NCBI GenBank assembly: GCA_041398825.1
Contig: JAWKTX010000012.1
Location: forward strand, 124,001 to 188,000
Source: Planctomycetaceae bacterium
GTDB lineage: Bacteria; Planctomycetota; Planctomycetia; Planctomycetales; Planctomycetaceae
DNA length: 64,000 nt
Reading direction: 5' to 3'
The position numbers and the translations under genes are program-made. Below, in pieces: positions 20,255 to 30,239 of this stretch (position 1 is the first letter of the stretch; each line of letters begins with the position of its first letter). Below the pieces are notes generated by a model that was not told the origin of the DNA, searched no databases, and saw only the letters and a list, made by a program, of their open reading frames with translations.

Positions 20255-21439
20255 TCAAAAAAGCTCACGCTGGCCAGCATCGGCCTGTGACTTCGATTTC
20301 CTGCTCCCTTTTTCGGATTCCGGTTTTGGAAGCGATCGGCCCAGGTGATTCAGGGCCTTCAGTGTCACCATTCGGCCGCGCGGTGTGCGCTGAACGAAGC
20401 CTTCGCGAAGCAGGAATGGTTCGACTTCATCTTCCAGGGTATCCGGGGGCACGTTGATGGTATGCCCGATTGCCTGCACACCTGCCGGGCCGCCCGCAAA
20501 AACGCTGATGATCGTCTCCAGATAGCTGCGATCCTGCTGTTCGAGCCCTGCGTCATCAACGCCTTTCATTCGCAGAGCCGCTGTAGCGACCTCTGTCGTA
20601 ATCCTGCCGTCCGCACGGGCATCCGCGTAGTCGCGAGTCCAGCGGAGCCAGTTGTTCGCTTTTCGCGGCGTGCCGCGTGAACGCAGAGCAATCGCGCGGG
20701 CGGCATCGGGAGAAATCGTCGTCCGCAGTTTGGCGGCGTTGCGTGTGATGATATCGGCTAGGTCTTCCAGAGAATAAAAGCTCAGATGTTCCCGATTCAC
20801 AAAGCGATCGCGCAGTGGAGCGGTGAGCATTCCGCTGCGGGTCGTCGCTCCGATCAGCGTGAACGGCTGAAGCTGCATGTTGATCGTCCGCGCGTTCAGC
20901 CCGTCTCCCAGGGTGATATCGATGCGGAAGTCTTCCATGGCCGGATAAATGAACTCTTCCACTGTCGGGGGCAGTCGGTGAATTTCGTCGATGAAAAGAA
21001 CGGAGCCGTAGCTTGCGTTCGTCAGGTACGGAAGCAGGTCCTTGGGCGCTGCAAGCGAAGGACCAGATGTGATTTGAAGCTCTGTCCCCAGTTCCTTCGG
21101 GATTACCGAGGCCAGTGTCGTTTTACCAAGTCCAGGAGGGCCGTCAAAAAGAAGATGCCCCAGCGGTTCTTTGCGTTTCTTTGTTGCCTGCAGAAGAATC
21201 TGCAATCGTTCGACGACATCTCGCTGCCCAACGACATCTTCCAGTCGCGACGGGCGAAGTTCATCATCCAGACGTTCGTCAACCTGGCTTCCGGGGGGGC
21301 CCTCGAACTTCGATTCGTCGGCGAATTCAGATCCGCCTCCGACCGCTGTCCCGCCTCCGAAATTAGAGCGTCCATCCTTGCCACCGGATGAACCTGTATC
21401 CGGAGCATTTTCGTTTCGGATCGTTGCTTTGCGAGCCAC
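20255..21439 (-). CDS. ruvB: Holliday junction branch migration DNA helicase RuvB
   Basis: RuvB is the hexameric AAA+ motor that drives branch migration of Holliday junctions with RuvA. The 394-residue protein has a Gly/Ser-rich extension of about 50 residues at the N-terminus, then the standard domain: LRPSRLEDVVGQ, Walker A GPPGLGKTTLA, Walker B LFIDEIHRL, sensor GATTRSGML and the arginine-finger region APLRDRF. The C-terminal winged helix contains GGPAGVQAIGHTI and RTPRGRM. The start codon is GTG. The gene begins five bases after yebC on the same strand, so they are co-transcribed. ruvA and ruvC are not in the window. Confidence 0.95.
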   Translation of the reverse strand: MARKATIRNENAPDTGSSGGKDGRSNFGGGTAVGGGSEFADESKFEGPPGSQVDERLDDELRPSRLEDVVGQRDVVERLQILLQATKKRKEPLGHLLFDGPPGLGKTTLASVIPKELGTELQITSGPSLAAPKDLLPYLTNASYGSVLFIDEIHRLPPTVEEFIYPAMEDFRIDITLGDGLNARTINMQLQPFTLIGATTRSGMLTAPLRDRFVNREHLSFYSLEDLADIITRNAAKLRTTISPDAARAIALRSRGTPRKANNWLRWTRDYADARADGRITTEVATAALRMKGVDDAGLEQQDRSYLETIISVFAGGPAGVQAIGHTINVPPDTLEDEVEPFLLREGFVQRTPRGRMVTLKALNHLGRSLPKPESEKGSRKSKSQADAGQRELF

Positions 21440-21444
21440 TAAAA

Positions 21445-22200
21445 TCAGCCTCCTGCCAGTGCGGCCTGCATGACATCTTCCGGCAGGCTGAAGTTGGCTG
21501 TTACGTTCTGTATGTCGTCATTGTCTTCCAGGGCATCAATCAGCTTCAAAACTCCTGATGCAGATTCGCCGTCCAGTTCGACCTGGTTTTGGGGGATCCG
21601 GGCAATTTCGGACGAAACTGTCGGTATCCCTGCGGCTTCCAGGGTAGAGGCGATCGCCTGAAATGTATCGACTGAACCCAAAACGACAAAATGGTTTCCT
21701 GAACGACTCACATCATCCGCGCCGGCCTCCAGAGCTAGCTCAAACACTGCCTCTTCGGATACCACGGACTCATCGATCACAAATTGGGCTCTGCGGTCAA
21801 ACATCCAGGCAACGCATCCCGTTGCACCCAGATTTCCGCCGTTGACTTCGAAAATCCTCCGAATTTCTCCTGCGGTCCGATTTCGATTCTCCGTCAGAAT
21901 CTCACAGAGCACAGCAACTCCGGCCGGACCGTATCCTTCGTACAGCAGTTCTTCGTACTTATCGCCACCAACATCACCGCAACCTCGCCTGATGGCTCGA
22001 TCAATATTGTCATTGGGCATACTGGCTTTGCGGGCTTTTTCGATGGCGTAACGCAGTGCCAGGTTACTGTCCGGATCGGGCCCACCATGCTGAGCCGCAA
22101 CAATAATGGCGCGGCTGAGTTTGGTGAACAGCTTGCCTCGCTTCTTGTCGACGCGAGCTTTCTTGATGGCAATGTTTGCCCAGTGAGAGTGTCCAGCCAT
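21445..22200 (-). CDS. yebC: YebC/PmpR family protein (probable transcriptional/translational regulator)
   Basis: The 251-residue protein starts with the diagnostic MAGHSHWANIAIKKARVDKK and continues with FTKLSRAI, NLALRYAIEKARKASMPNDN, the GPAGVAVLCEILTENRNRT segment and GGNLGATGCVAWMF. The three-domain YebC fold is complete. Family members bind DNA as regulators in some bacteria, and more recent work links YebC to relief of ribosome stalling at proline stretches. It lies five bases upstream of ruvB, recalling the yebC-ruvCAB order of enterobacteria, here without ruvC and ruvA between them. Confidence 0.95.
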   Translation of the reverse strand: MAGHSHWANIAIKKARVDKKRGKLFTKLSRAIIVAAQHGGPDPDSNLALRYAIEKARKASMPNDNIDRAIRRGCGDVGGDKYEELLYEGYGPAGVAVLCEILTENRNRTAGEIRRIFEVNGGNLGATGCVAWMFDRRAQFVIDESVVSEEAVFELALEAGADDVSRSGNHFVVLGSVDTFQAIASTLEAAGIPTVSSEIARIPQNQVELDGESASGVLKLIDALEDNDDIQNVTANFSLPEDVMQAALAGG

Positions 22201-22454
22201 GATCGTGCAACAAAGACGAAAATTGAAGTTCCGGAAGTACTCAACGAGAATGCAAGGGAAGAACCGATCCGCGGGGAATCAGAAAGCCGAACAACAAACG
22301 CACCGGAACAGATGCCTCGGCTGAACTTCTGCCAGGCCCCCGATGACGGACGCGTCCAACGCTGTCTCCATTCGTGATGGATCCTGCTGTCTTGTTGACG
22401 CAGACGAACCCAATGCTAACGGATGAACACAGGCTGCCCTTTGGGGAGCCTTTC

Positions 22455-24896
22455 TTAGTTCGCAGGAGCAGATGACGATTCAGACGCTGCCTCAACGCCC
22501 GGCTTGCCTGGTTCTCCGTCGATTTTGTTTTGAATGCGTTCAACGATTTTGGGATCCGGACGACTCGCATCCTGCTCCGCCTTTAGCGCCCGCTTCCAGG
22601 CGTCAAGGGCTTCCTCTTTTTTCCCCATGGTGTCCAGCACGTCGCCCATGTGTTCCAGAATCGTTGAATCCTGATAGTCGGGATCACTGACGGCCTTCTG
22701 GAGTTCCGCCAGCGCTTCTTCGTGGCGACCAAGTCGGAACAGAACCCAGCCAAGGCTGTCCAGATAAGCCGGGTTGTCCGGCTGGGATTCGACGGCAAGG
22801 CGAATCATCTTTTCCGCCTTCTCCAGGTTTTTGTTGTGGTCGGCATACAGATAGCCCAGGTCATTGTTGACGCCGACATCTGTGGGATCTTCTTCGTAGA
22901 CTTCCTCCAGAATTTTTTCACCCTCGTCCAGTTCACCGCTCTGAACAAGGGCATTCGACAGCCCCATTTTCAGACGTCGTCGAGTATCCGGATCCGTTTT
23001 TTCATCTTCGATCAGGTCTTTGTATTGTTGGACAGCTTCCTTCCACCGTCCCTGCTGTGAATAGATTCCAGCCAGTGTTGAACGGCTTCGCAGTACTGTT
23101 TCCGCGTCCTGTGCGAAGTCCTGCAGGCACGACTGAAGGACCCGTTCTGCTTCTTCAAACTGCTCGGCCTGTGCCAGCACCCACCCCAGCTGATAGCGAA
23201 GCAAAGGGATCTGATTCTGACTCAGGCTGACCGCAAGCCGAATTGCTTCCAGAGCTGCCTCGTGGTTGTCATCAAACGCATGTGCCTGAGACAGTCGGTA
23301 AAGGCCCTCAAGTTTCTTTCCGTTATTCAGGCCGGGCAGTTGAACCAGCTGAGTATAGGTGCGAGCGGATTCGGCGTATTTTTCAGCGATCAGCAGATAG
23401 AAACCATATTCCTCCAACGCCTGAACGATGAGCGCAGGTTCCGGATTGCCTTCCAGAGTTGCCTTTAGTAGATCGCCCTCGTCATCGCTGAGCTCCGCGT
23501 CCTTCGCCACGCGCGAACAGAAATACAACACCTGAGGTGGCAGGCTGTTGGGTTTCTCCGTACGAATCCGCTGACATGACTCTACGACTTGTTTTGCAAA
23601 CGGCTGAGATTCCAGAACGACGGGGACCAGTGGCAGAATTTCCACGAGTTGCAGTCTTGCACGCACCGCTCGATTCATGGTGGCAATCAGCGTGTCGGCA
23701 TTGCGTCGAATCACCTCAATGCGCATCAGGCCCTGATAGGCGGCCACTTCGCCGGTGTTGTCCAGAAGCGCCTGATAAGTATCGGCCGCCTTATCAATTT
23801 CGCCCCTGTCCAGCATGACCTGAGCAATGGCCATCCGCAACGCGGTCGGGTCGTTGGCTCCATCCATCAGCTTTTCAAGCTGTGGAATCAGTTCATCGGT
23901 TCTTGATGTGGCTTCGTAAAGATCCTTCAGCAGCACGATGGATTCGTCAACACGACCACCCGTCTTGAAGTACGTGTCCAGGTTCTTCTGACATTCGTCC
24001 AGTTTGTCTTTCATGAAATATGCCCGAGCCAGCAGAAGATGATGCTGTCCAGGCTGATTCTTCTCAATTCGGTTCAGGGCCTCAAAGGCTTCAATCGCCA
24101 GGTCGGTCCTTCCGGCATCCATCAGCACCGCACCGGCCGCTTCGTAGCTGGACGCGCGGTCTTTCAGCAGCGACTGATGCTCGCGAAAACTGAGTCCAAA
24201 GTCTTCAGGCCGTTCCAGGGCCTTCAACAGAATTTCGTAGCTGTCTGCCGCGCCCTTCATATTGCGAAGCGCCAGCAACAACCGCGCACGGACCTGATGA
24301 AGAGAAACGAATTCGCGGGAATCGTGCTTCAGTGTTTTCGAAGTCAAAGCAGAATCGATCATCTGAACGGCACGAACCGGCTGGCGGGCAGAAACCAGGA
24401 ACATGGCCAGTTGCAGGCGCGTTTCGTAGTCGTTCGGATCCAGTTCAATGGCTTCCTGAGCCTTCCGGATTCCCTCTTCATTGCGGCCCATCCGCAGCAG
24501 GACCAGGGCAAGTGCTTTTCGAGGACTGGCGACTCCCGGAGCAGCCTCAGCAGATTTCTCAAAGGCATCGGCCGCTTCCTGCATATTGCCGCGCTTCTGC
24601 GCGAGCAAACCCGCCATGTACCACGAGAGCGCTTCGGTGTTGGCCGGGTCGATCTGATTGCTTTCGTCTTTCAACTCAAAAGCAACGTCGTCGCCAGGTT
24701 GACGCAGGCCTTCCAGCGCAGGTTTCTGTTCAGTCTGAGCCCGAAGGCTTGATGGCCAGGCCGCCTGACTGATGACCAGCCCAATAACAGAAAGGATGGT
24801 AATCCACCTCTGTGACTGTCTTGATCTCTGTGACTGTCTGGATCTCTGCGATTGTTTTAATCTCAGTGATTGCTGTGACTGCTTAGATCGAGTCAT
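22455..24896 (-). CDS. Large exported TPR-repeat protein
   Basis: The protein is about 813 residues from ATG 24896. It opens with a basic, hydroxylated stretch built of hexapeptide units (SQRSRQ, coded by an 18-base tandem repeat at 24806-24877), then a hydrophobic segment (ITILSVIGLVISQAAW) likely acting as signal peptide or anchor. From about residue 65 to 780 it consists of TPR helices, for example GNMQEAADAFEKSAEAAPG, NEEGIRKAQEAIELDPNDYE and, near the end, NPAYLDSLGWVLFRLGRHEEAL. The tail is acidic and Ser/Ala-rich. Such proteins scaffold complexes in the periplasm; a partner is not evident. It is divergent from the unknown gene at 25069. Confidence 0.85.
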   Translation of the reverse strand: MTRSKQSQQSLRLKQSQRSRQSQRSRQSQRWITILSVIGLVISQAAWPSSLRAQTEQKPALEGLRQPGDDVAFELKDESNQIDPANTEALSWYMAGLLAQKRGNMQEAADAFEKSAEAAPGVASPRKALALVLLRMGRNEEGIRKAQEAIELDPNDYETRLQLAMFLVSARQPVRAVQMIDSALTSKTLKHDSREFVSLHQVRARLLLALRNMKGAADSYEILLKALERPEDFGLSFREHQSLLKDRASSYEAAGAVLMDAGRTDLAIEAFEALNRIEKNQPGQHHLLLARAYFMKDKLDECQKNLDTYFKTGGRVDESIVLLKDLYEATSRTDELIPQLEKLMDGANDPTALRMAIAQVMLDRGEIDKAADTYQALLDNTGEVAAYQGLMRIEVIRRNADTLIATMNRAVRARLQLVEILPLVPVVLESQPFAKQVVESCQRIRTEKPNSLPPQVLYFCSRVAKDAELSDDEGDLLKATLEGNPEPALIVQALEEYGFYLLIAEKYAESARTYTQLVQLPGLNNGKKLEGLYRLSQAHAFDDNHEAALEAIRLAVSLSQNQIPLLRYQLGWVLAQAEQFEEAERVLQSCLQDFAQDAETVLRSRSTLAGIYSQQGRWKEAVQQYKDLIEDEKTDPDTRRRLKMGLSNALVQSGELDEGEKILEEVYEEDPTDVGVNNDLGYLYADHNKNLEKAEKMIRLAVESQPDNPAYLDSLGWVLFRLGRHEEALAELQKAVSDPDYQDSTILEHMGDVLDTMGKKEEALDAWKRALKAEQDASRPDPKIVERIQNKIDGEPGKPGVEAASESSSAPAN
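24806..24877 (-). repeat. 18-base tandem repeat (about 4 units) inside the TPR gene
   Basis: Units of the type atctctgtgactgtctgg follow one another, the middle two nearly identical and the outer two diverged. On the coding strand each unit gives six residues (SQRSRQ type) in the cytoplasmic stub before the hydrophobic segment. The unit length is a multiple of three, so copy-number change would keep the frame. Confidence 0.75.
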
Positions 24897-25068
24897 GGTT
24901 CGAATCTTTTCAGGTCGAAAACAAACGGAAGTCCCGGAATACCATAGAAGTATCTCTGACTCCAGGACAGGTGTCGAGCCTGAAAAAAAGCGTCTCAATG
25001 CGTACATTCCATTCCGAAACGCATGGATATCCGGCGGTTTGCCGGTCGCCTGTGACCTGATTCGTGCG

Positions 25069-26031
25069 ATGTCGGACGATGGAATTAAAGGCAGGCCGAA
25101 TGCCGTAGACGTGCAGGACTGGCAGCGTTTCAGTCACGCAGATATTCTTTCTCAGATGCAAAACTTTGAGGCAATCGCCGGAAACCTCATCCGCGCCAGG
25201 GAACAACCCGTGGCGCAGAGAACTGACCTGCTTCGATCTGCCTGCCCGGAAATCGTGCGGCAGATTGAAACGGATCGCGGACTGTCCGGGCCCACGATTT
25301 TCTGGGGACGCTCCGTGAATCTCGATGAATTTACGAAGAGCGTGATTGTCGATGCGTCGATCCTGGAAACCATTTTGCATCTGGGAGGTCGCCCGACGAA
25401 TCTGAGTTCGCCCCATGCCGGTCTGCAGCACACCTACGGTTACCTGTTCAGCCTGATTGAAACGCCATTCGGAAAAAAACGCGATCGCTGGGTCTCCAAC
25501 ACTCTGGAGCTTTCGCTTGGACTGCCGGACGATGTGCTGGGACCGGCGCCGAAACAGGGCACGCTGCTCTCAAATGCCACCTGGCTGGCCGGACAAATCG
25601 CCTTTCAGGGCCATGACCGCCGTTCGTGGCTGCAACGCTGTCTTGCTCGCCATGTCTCTGACCCTTTGAAGAATTTGTCGATCGATAAAATGCCGGGCGT
25701 TCGCTTCACGGAGGTGGTTGCGCTGCCATTGGCTGGCGGTGGAAAGTCGCCCCTGGAACTCGTCACAGATCTGGTCGAACTTCCGTTAGCTGCAGAGAAG
25801 GGATTTGCCGAACGATGGCTTCTGGTTTACAGCATTCACGACCATCATAAATCGTCGCCGCAACTGGTCACATTGTTCACAGTCACGGACGAGTTCGTGG
25901 ATGCTCTTCGAGACAGAGCTGCAAAACGCAAACGCTCTGATGTGCGACTGCGCTACAACGCGTGGTATCCCCGGATGACTCAGGGCCACTATTCCGGGAC
26001 GATAACCCTAAAAGCCCGTGAAACACGCTGA
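25069..26031 (+). CDS. Conserved-looking protein of unknown function
   Basis: I do not recognise this 320-residue protein. It has no signal peptide or membrane segment and looks globular and cytoplasmic, with segments such as VQDWQRFSHADILSQMQ, IFWGRSVNLDEF, HTYGYLFSLIETPFG and a closing RYNAWYPRMTQGHYSG. The frame is open further upstream, to a possible ATG at 24895 that would abut the divergent TPR gene start; I prefer the ATG at 25069 because the preceding 58 residues are less protein-like, but no strong ribosome-binding site decides it. Composition matches neighbouring genes, so it is likely a real vertically inherited gene. Confidence 0.6.
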   Translation: MSDDGIKGRPNAVDVQDWQRFSHADILSQMQNFEAIAGNLIRAREQPVAQRTDLLRSACPEIVRQIETDRGLSGPTIFWGRSVNLDEFTKSVIVDASILETILHLGGRPTNLSSPHAGLQHTYGYLFSLIETPFGKKRDRWVSNTLELSLGLPDDVLGPAPKQGTLLSNATWLAGQIAFQGHDRRSWLQRCLARHVSDPLKNLSIDKMPGVRFTEVVALPLAGGGKSPLELVTDLVELPLAAEKGFAERWLLVYSIHDHHKSSPQLVTLFTVTDEFVDALRDRAAKRKRSDVRLRYNAWYPRMTQGHYSGTITLKARETR

Positions 26032-26249
26032 ACTTTCAAGGCTGGCCCGAATCTTCGCTTGCACCACTTCCCGCTATTCACCGCCGCCCGCTTTCTCCAC
26101 TGCGTGCCGGAGTGCCCAAACCTTGCGAGGCCGGCGGTGCCTGGAATGACCCGTGCGAGGTTGAACTCGTGCGGCGGTCGGTCGTCTGTTTTGTCGATTC
26201 CTGCTAGAATCACTGTTCTGGTTCGGGCAATACAAAAGAAACGATTCCG

Positions 26250-28582
26250 GTGAAAGATCTCATGTTGACGCAATTCCAACTTTTCCGCGGCAGAAATTCT
26301 GCAGGCAACTGCTGCATGCTTTTTGCGATTCTCCTGACATGCTTCGCGTTTCTTGTGTCGGGCCAGCAGTGTTCGGCTCAGGAGACTCTTCAGGACCCGG
26401 CGTGGAAGTACGTGCTGCGTCGGCCACCTCAGCGCTGGTTTCAGCCTGACTTTGATGATCAGAACTGGCTGGACGGTGCCGGAGGTTTCGGGGATGCCGA
26501 TACCCCTGGAGCGCGCGTCGGAACGGACTGGAGTACGAATAACATCTGGCTGCGACGGACCATCGTTCTGGAGAACATTCCTGAAAACCCGTCGTTGTAC
26601 ATCCATCATGATGAAGACGCTGAAGTCTACATCAACGGCAGGAAAGTTCTTGCGGTCAAAGGGTACACAACGAAGTATCAGGTCATGCCTCTGGATGAGG
26701 ATGGAAAAACAGCCCTGAAAACCGGCAGGAACCTGATCGCCGTTCATTGTGCTCAAACCGGTGGCGGTCAATTCATTGATGTGCACGTGATTGATGGCAA
26801 AAACGTTCCGGCCCTTCCAGCTCCAAAACGGAAGGAACGCCCGTTTCAATCGGACCTGATCACAAAATGGGGAGAGGCCGTCACTGCCGACAACGTCTGG
26901 CAGCAGTACCCGCGGCCTGGCCTGGTTCGCCAGAACTGGACCAACCTGAACGGAAACTGGGATTATGCTGTCACCGATCGAACCGTTGATACGATTCCGA
27001 ATGCCTGGGACGGAAAGATTCTCGTCCCGTTCTGTCTCGAATCACGTCTTGGCGGTGTCCAGAAACTTCTGCACAGTGATCAGGCCCTCTGGTACCATCG
27101 AAACTTCGATGCGAAACGAGATCCGCAGAAGCGACTGATGCTGAACTTCGAAGCCGTGGATTATGAATGCCGGATTTTTGTAAACGGCACAGAAACGGGG
27201 CATCACAAAGGCGGGAACACACCCTTCAGCGTGGATGCGACAGACGTCATTGTCGACGGAAAAAATGAACTGGTGGTGCGAGTCACCGACGATACCGAAG
27301 AATCGCAGTTGCGAGGCAAGCAGTCACGCACACCACGTGGTATCTGGTATACACAGGTTTCCGGCATCTGGCAGACCGTCTGGATGGAAACCGTCCCCGT
27401 GCGTCACATTGCCGATTTGAAGATTTCGACCAATGTCGATACCGGCAGCATCAGCGTCACTCCTGTCACGACAGGTCCCGCCGTTGATGGCGAAACAATT
27501 CGACTGTCCGTTGTTTCCGGAGATCAGATGCTGCAAGGCTCTTCTCAGGGAACAGTCAAGGTCGTTGTTCCGGATGCGAAGCTGTGGTCGCCATCATCGC
27601 CACATCTTTACGACCTGAAACTCGCCATTCTTGATGCATCGGGCAACATCGTCGATGAGATCTCATCCTACGCCGGGATTCGATCCGTTGGCAAAGCGAA
27701 AGATACAGACGGCCACTGGCGCATGACGCTGAACGGCAAGCCTGTCTTTCACTGGGGACCGCTGGATCGAGGATGGTGGCCCGCGATGGCCTGCTGGCGC
27801 CACCATCGTTCAGCGATGGTCTGGAGATATCGACTATCTGAAAGACGCCGGGCTTCAACGCGATCCATGCTTACATCAAGGTCGAACCACGCTTGTATTA
27901 CCACTACTGCGATCAGGTTGGCATGCTGGTTTGGCAGGATCAGGTGAGCAGTGGGTCATCGCTGATGTGACTCGACTGGGGACCAGATCCCATGGACGCA
28001 GAATGGACCGATGCCGATCATTCGCAGTTTGAAGCTGAATTCGAATCGATGGTGAATGAACTGGAAAACTACCCATCCATCGTCGTGTGGACACCGTTCA
28101 ACGAAGCCTGGGGACAGCACAAGACCGTGGAAGTTGGCGAGTGGGCCGTTCAGCGTGACCCTTCGCGATTAATCAATATTGCCAGTGGAGGAAACTTCTG
28201 GCCGGTGGGCGACATCGTCGACGAACATCGTTATCCACATCCCGGTTTTCCATTCGATGCCAGGCGTTATGCCGACTTTGTCATGGTCGTGGGAGAATTC
28301 GGCGGGCACGGTTTGCCAACCGAAGGACACCTCTGGGATCCCAACCGCCGCAACTGGGGCTATGGCGATCTGCCAAAGAACAAGGACGAATACCGAGCTC
28401 GCTATATCGAATCGATCCGCTTGCTGACGGAACTGAAACAGCAGGGAATCGCCGCAGGCGTTTACACTCAAACCACCGATGTCGAAGGCGAAATCAACGG
28501 ACTGGTGACCTACGACCGGCGAGTGATCAAGCTGTCTGCCGACGAACTAAGAAAAATCCATCAACCCCTGTTGGCCGAATGA
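26250..28582 (+). pseudogene. Glycoside hydrolase family 2 (beta-galactosidase/glucuronidase-like), broken by clustered frameshifts
   Basis: From the GTG at 26250 a signal peptide (CCMLFAILLTCFAFLVSG) leads into a jelly-roll-like sugar-binding part, then the GH2 sugar-binding domain (RPGLVRQNWTNLNGNWDYAV), the Ig-like domain and the barrel. The frame is intact to about 27778 (HWGPLDRGWWP), then changes several times before resuming at about 27985 and staying intact to 28582. In between, correct residues can be read in alternating frames: DGLLAPPS, DIDYLKDAG, FNAIHAYIKVEPRLYYHYC, then DWGPDPMDAEW. Both expected catalytic glutamates remain in the 3' part: the acid/base in TPFNEAWGQ and the probable nucleophile in VVGEFGG. 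Confidence 0.85.
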
Positions 28583-28800
28583 TCACCCTGCCAATCACCC
28601 ACCGGTGGGTATCTCGCCGGTGGGTCTCCTGCGGGTGAATGGTGACGCCAGCAGGCTCTGCGCCGCTCAGAAGCCGGATTCGTCAGAATTTCGTTGCGTT
28701 TCAAACTTCCTACGGCAGCGCCTTACCCTGTCGAGGCAACCGCCAGCCTCTTTCTGAGCATTCACTGCGAGATGGCCCGTGTGCGGCTGAGGCCACCGGC

Positions 28801-30036
28801 CTACTCGCCTTTGAAATCCGCAGGCCGTTTCGCAGCGAATGCGGCCAGTCCTTCCTGAGCGTCTGGAAGTTCGAGGCATCGAATGTAAGCGTCCGTGTCA
28901 GCCCGATAGGCAACTTTGGGCTGAGAGCCTTCATCCAGATGAACCAGACGTTTGGTTTCACGCAGTGCGTCAGCGGGCATTGCAAGCAATCGCTCTGCCA
29001 ATTCAAAACCGCGCTGCAGCAGTGACACTTCGGCAACAACCTCGTTCACCAGTCCCCACTCCATGGCTTTTGCCGACGAAATCGGCTGGCCCATCATGCA
29101 CATTTCCAGGGCACGACTCTTGCCAACCAGCGACGTGAGCTGTGCGATCCCGTAACCCGGGGGCCAGCCCAGCAGGATTTCCGGCATCCCAAAACGGGCA
29201 GAATGCGTCGCGAGACGCAGGTCCGCCGAATAGGCCGCCACACACCCTGCACCGAATGCGTCTCCGTTCACAAGTGCAATCACAGGCTGCGGCAATCGTT
29301 CGAAAGCCAGATAGGTTTCTGCCTGCAGATGGCTGAGCGATCGGGCGGCTTCCATCGATAGTGATCGCAGTTCTTTCACATCATCGCCCGCACAGAAAGC
29401 TCGCCCCGCCCCCGTCAGCAACACCACTCGAACGTCCTTCGGATGTCCAAGCAACCATGAAACAACAGAACCAAGTTCGTGCGTCATCTGAACATTCACC
29501 GCATTCAGTGATGCGGGACGATTCAGCATGACCGTGGCGATGCGATTCTGAATGTTGACCTGAATGGTTTTTAGTTGTGGCAGAGAACCCATGTTTGCGG
29601 TCAGAGACATAGCCCGCAGTTGTTTATCGTCTCCGCGATCGGCTGCAGAAAGTTTGACGATGTTTTCCACAATTCGGTCCACCTGCACGACAGCACGAAC
29701 GTGGGTTCCTTCGCCAATCAATCGCTCTCCGCAATAGGCCTGCACATCGAAGCGGATGCGACGACCTTCCACCGCCGTCACCTTGGCAACTCCGTGCACC
29801 GTTGAACCGATGCCAGCGGCCCCAATATGTCGGATGTTTACATCAACGCCCACTGTTTCTTCGCCGGTTTCCAGGAAGGGGCGCAGAGCTTCGCGAGCCG
29901 ATCGTTCCATCAGCAGGATCATGTTGGGGGTCGAAAATACTGTCGCGCGAGGGTCACCGCCCAGCGTGATGACCATGTTTGCGTCAACAACCCAGGTGAG
30001 TCGCCCAATCGTTCCTGCTGCCAGTCCGGATCTCAT
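28801..30036 (-). CDS. Fusion of FlK-like hotdog thioesterase and enoyl-CoA hydratase/isomerase
   Basis: The N-terminal ~130 residues match the fluoroacetyl-CoA-thioesterase-like hotdog family: MRSGLAAGTIG, then VFSTPNMILLME and IRHIGAAGIGS. The Thr, Glu and His that form the FlK catalytic triad are all present. From about residue 155 a crotonase domain follows: IATVMLNRPASLNAVNV, GAGRAFCAGDDV with the first oxyanion loop, and GDAFGAGCVAAY with the second. The crotonase ends with an ordinary family tail. Fusing an acyl-CoA thioesterase-like fold to a hydratase suggests sequential action on one acyl-CoA, for example degradation of an unusual acid; that is inference. I start at ATG 30036, which fits the FlK family; a longer frame begins at TTG 30114. 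Confidence 0.85.
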   Translation of the reverse strand: MRSGLAAGTIGRLTWVVDANMVITLGGDPRATVFSTPNMILLMERSAREALRPFLETGEETVGVDVNIRHIGAAGIGSTVHGVAKVTAVEGRRIRFDVQAYCGERLIGEGTHVRAVVQVDRIVENIVKLSAADRGDDKQLRAMSLTANMGSLPQLKTIQVNIQNRIATVMLNRPASLNAVNVQMTHELGSVVSWLLGHPKDVRVVLLTGAGRAFCAGDDVKELRSLSMEAARSLSHLQAETYLAFERLPQPVIALVNGDAFGAGCVAAYSADLRLATHSARFGMPEILLGWPPGYGIAQLTSLVGKSRALEMCMMGQPISSAKAMEWGLVNEVVAEVSLLQRGFELAERLLAMPADALRETKRLVHLDEGSQPKVAYRADTDAYIRCLELPDAQEGLAAFAAKRPADFKGE

Positions 30037-30239
30037 ATCAGTTTCGTTCTGTGTTGAGTGAATCGCTGCGTGCTGCGCTGCGTTCAGAAGGTAACCATTT
30101 CTGGTCATCGACAAAAGTTACCGCCGAAAGTTGTGTTTGGGTCTGAGCATGGAAACAAGCAAACAACTTCCGTCAACAGCAGCCCGTTCCTTGCGAATGG
30201 AAGGATCCCCGGAACGCCTCCGAGAAACCTGCTCAACAG

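Noticed and set aside
28597..28626. acccaccgg and ccggtgggt inverted repeat after the GH2 gene as a terminator
   Set aside because: Stem is good, but no T-run follows on either strand.
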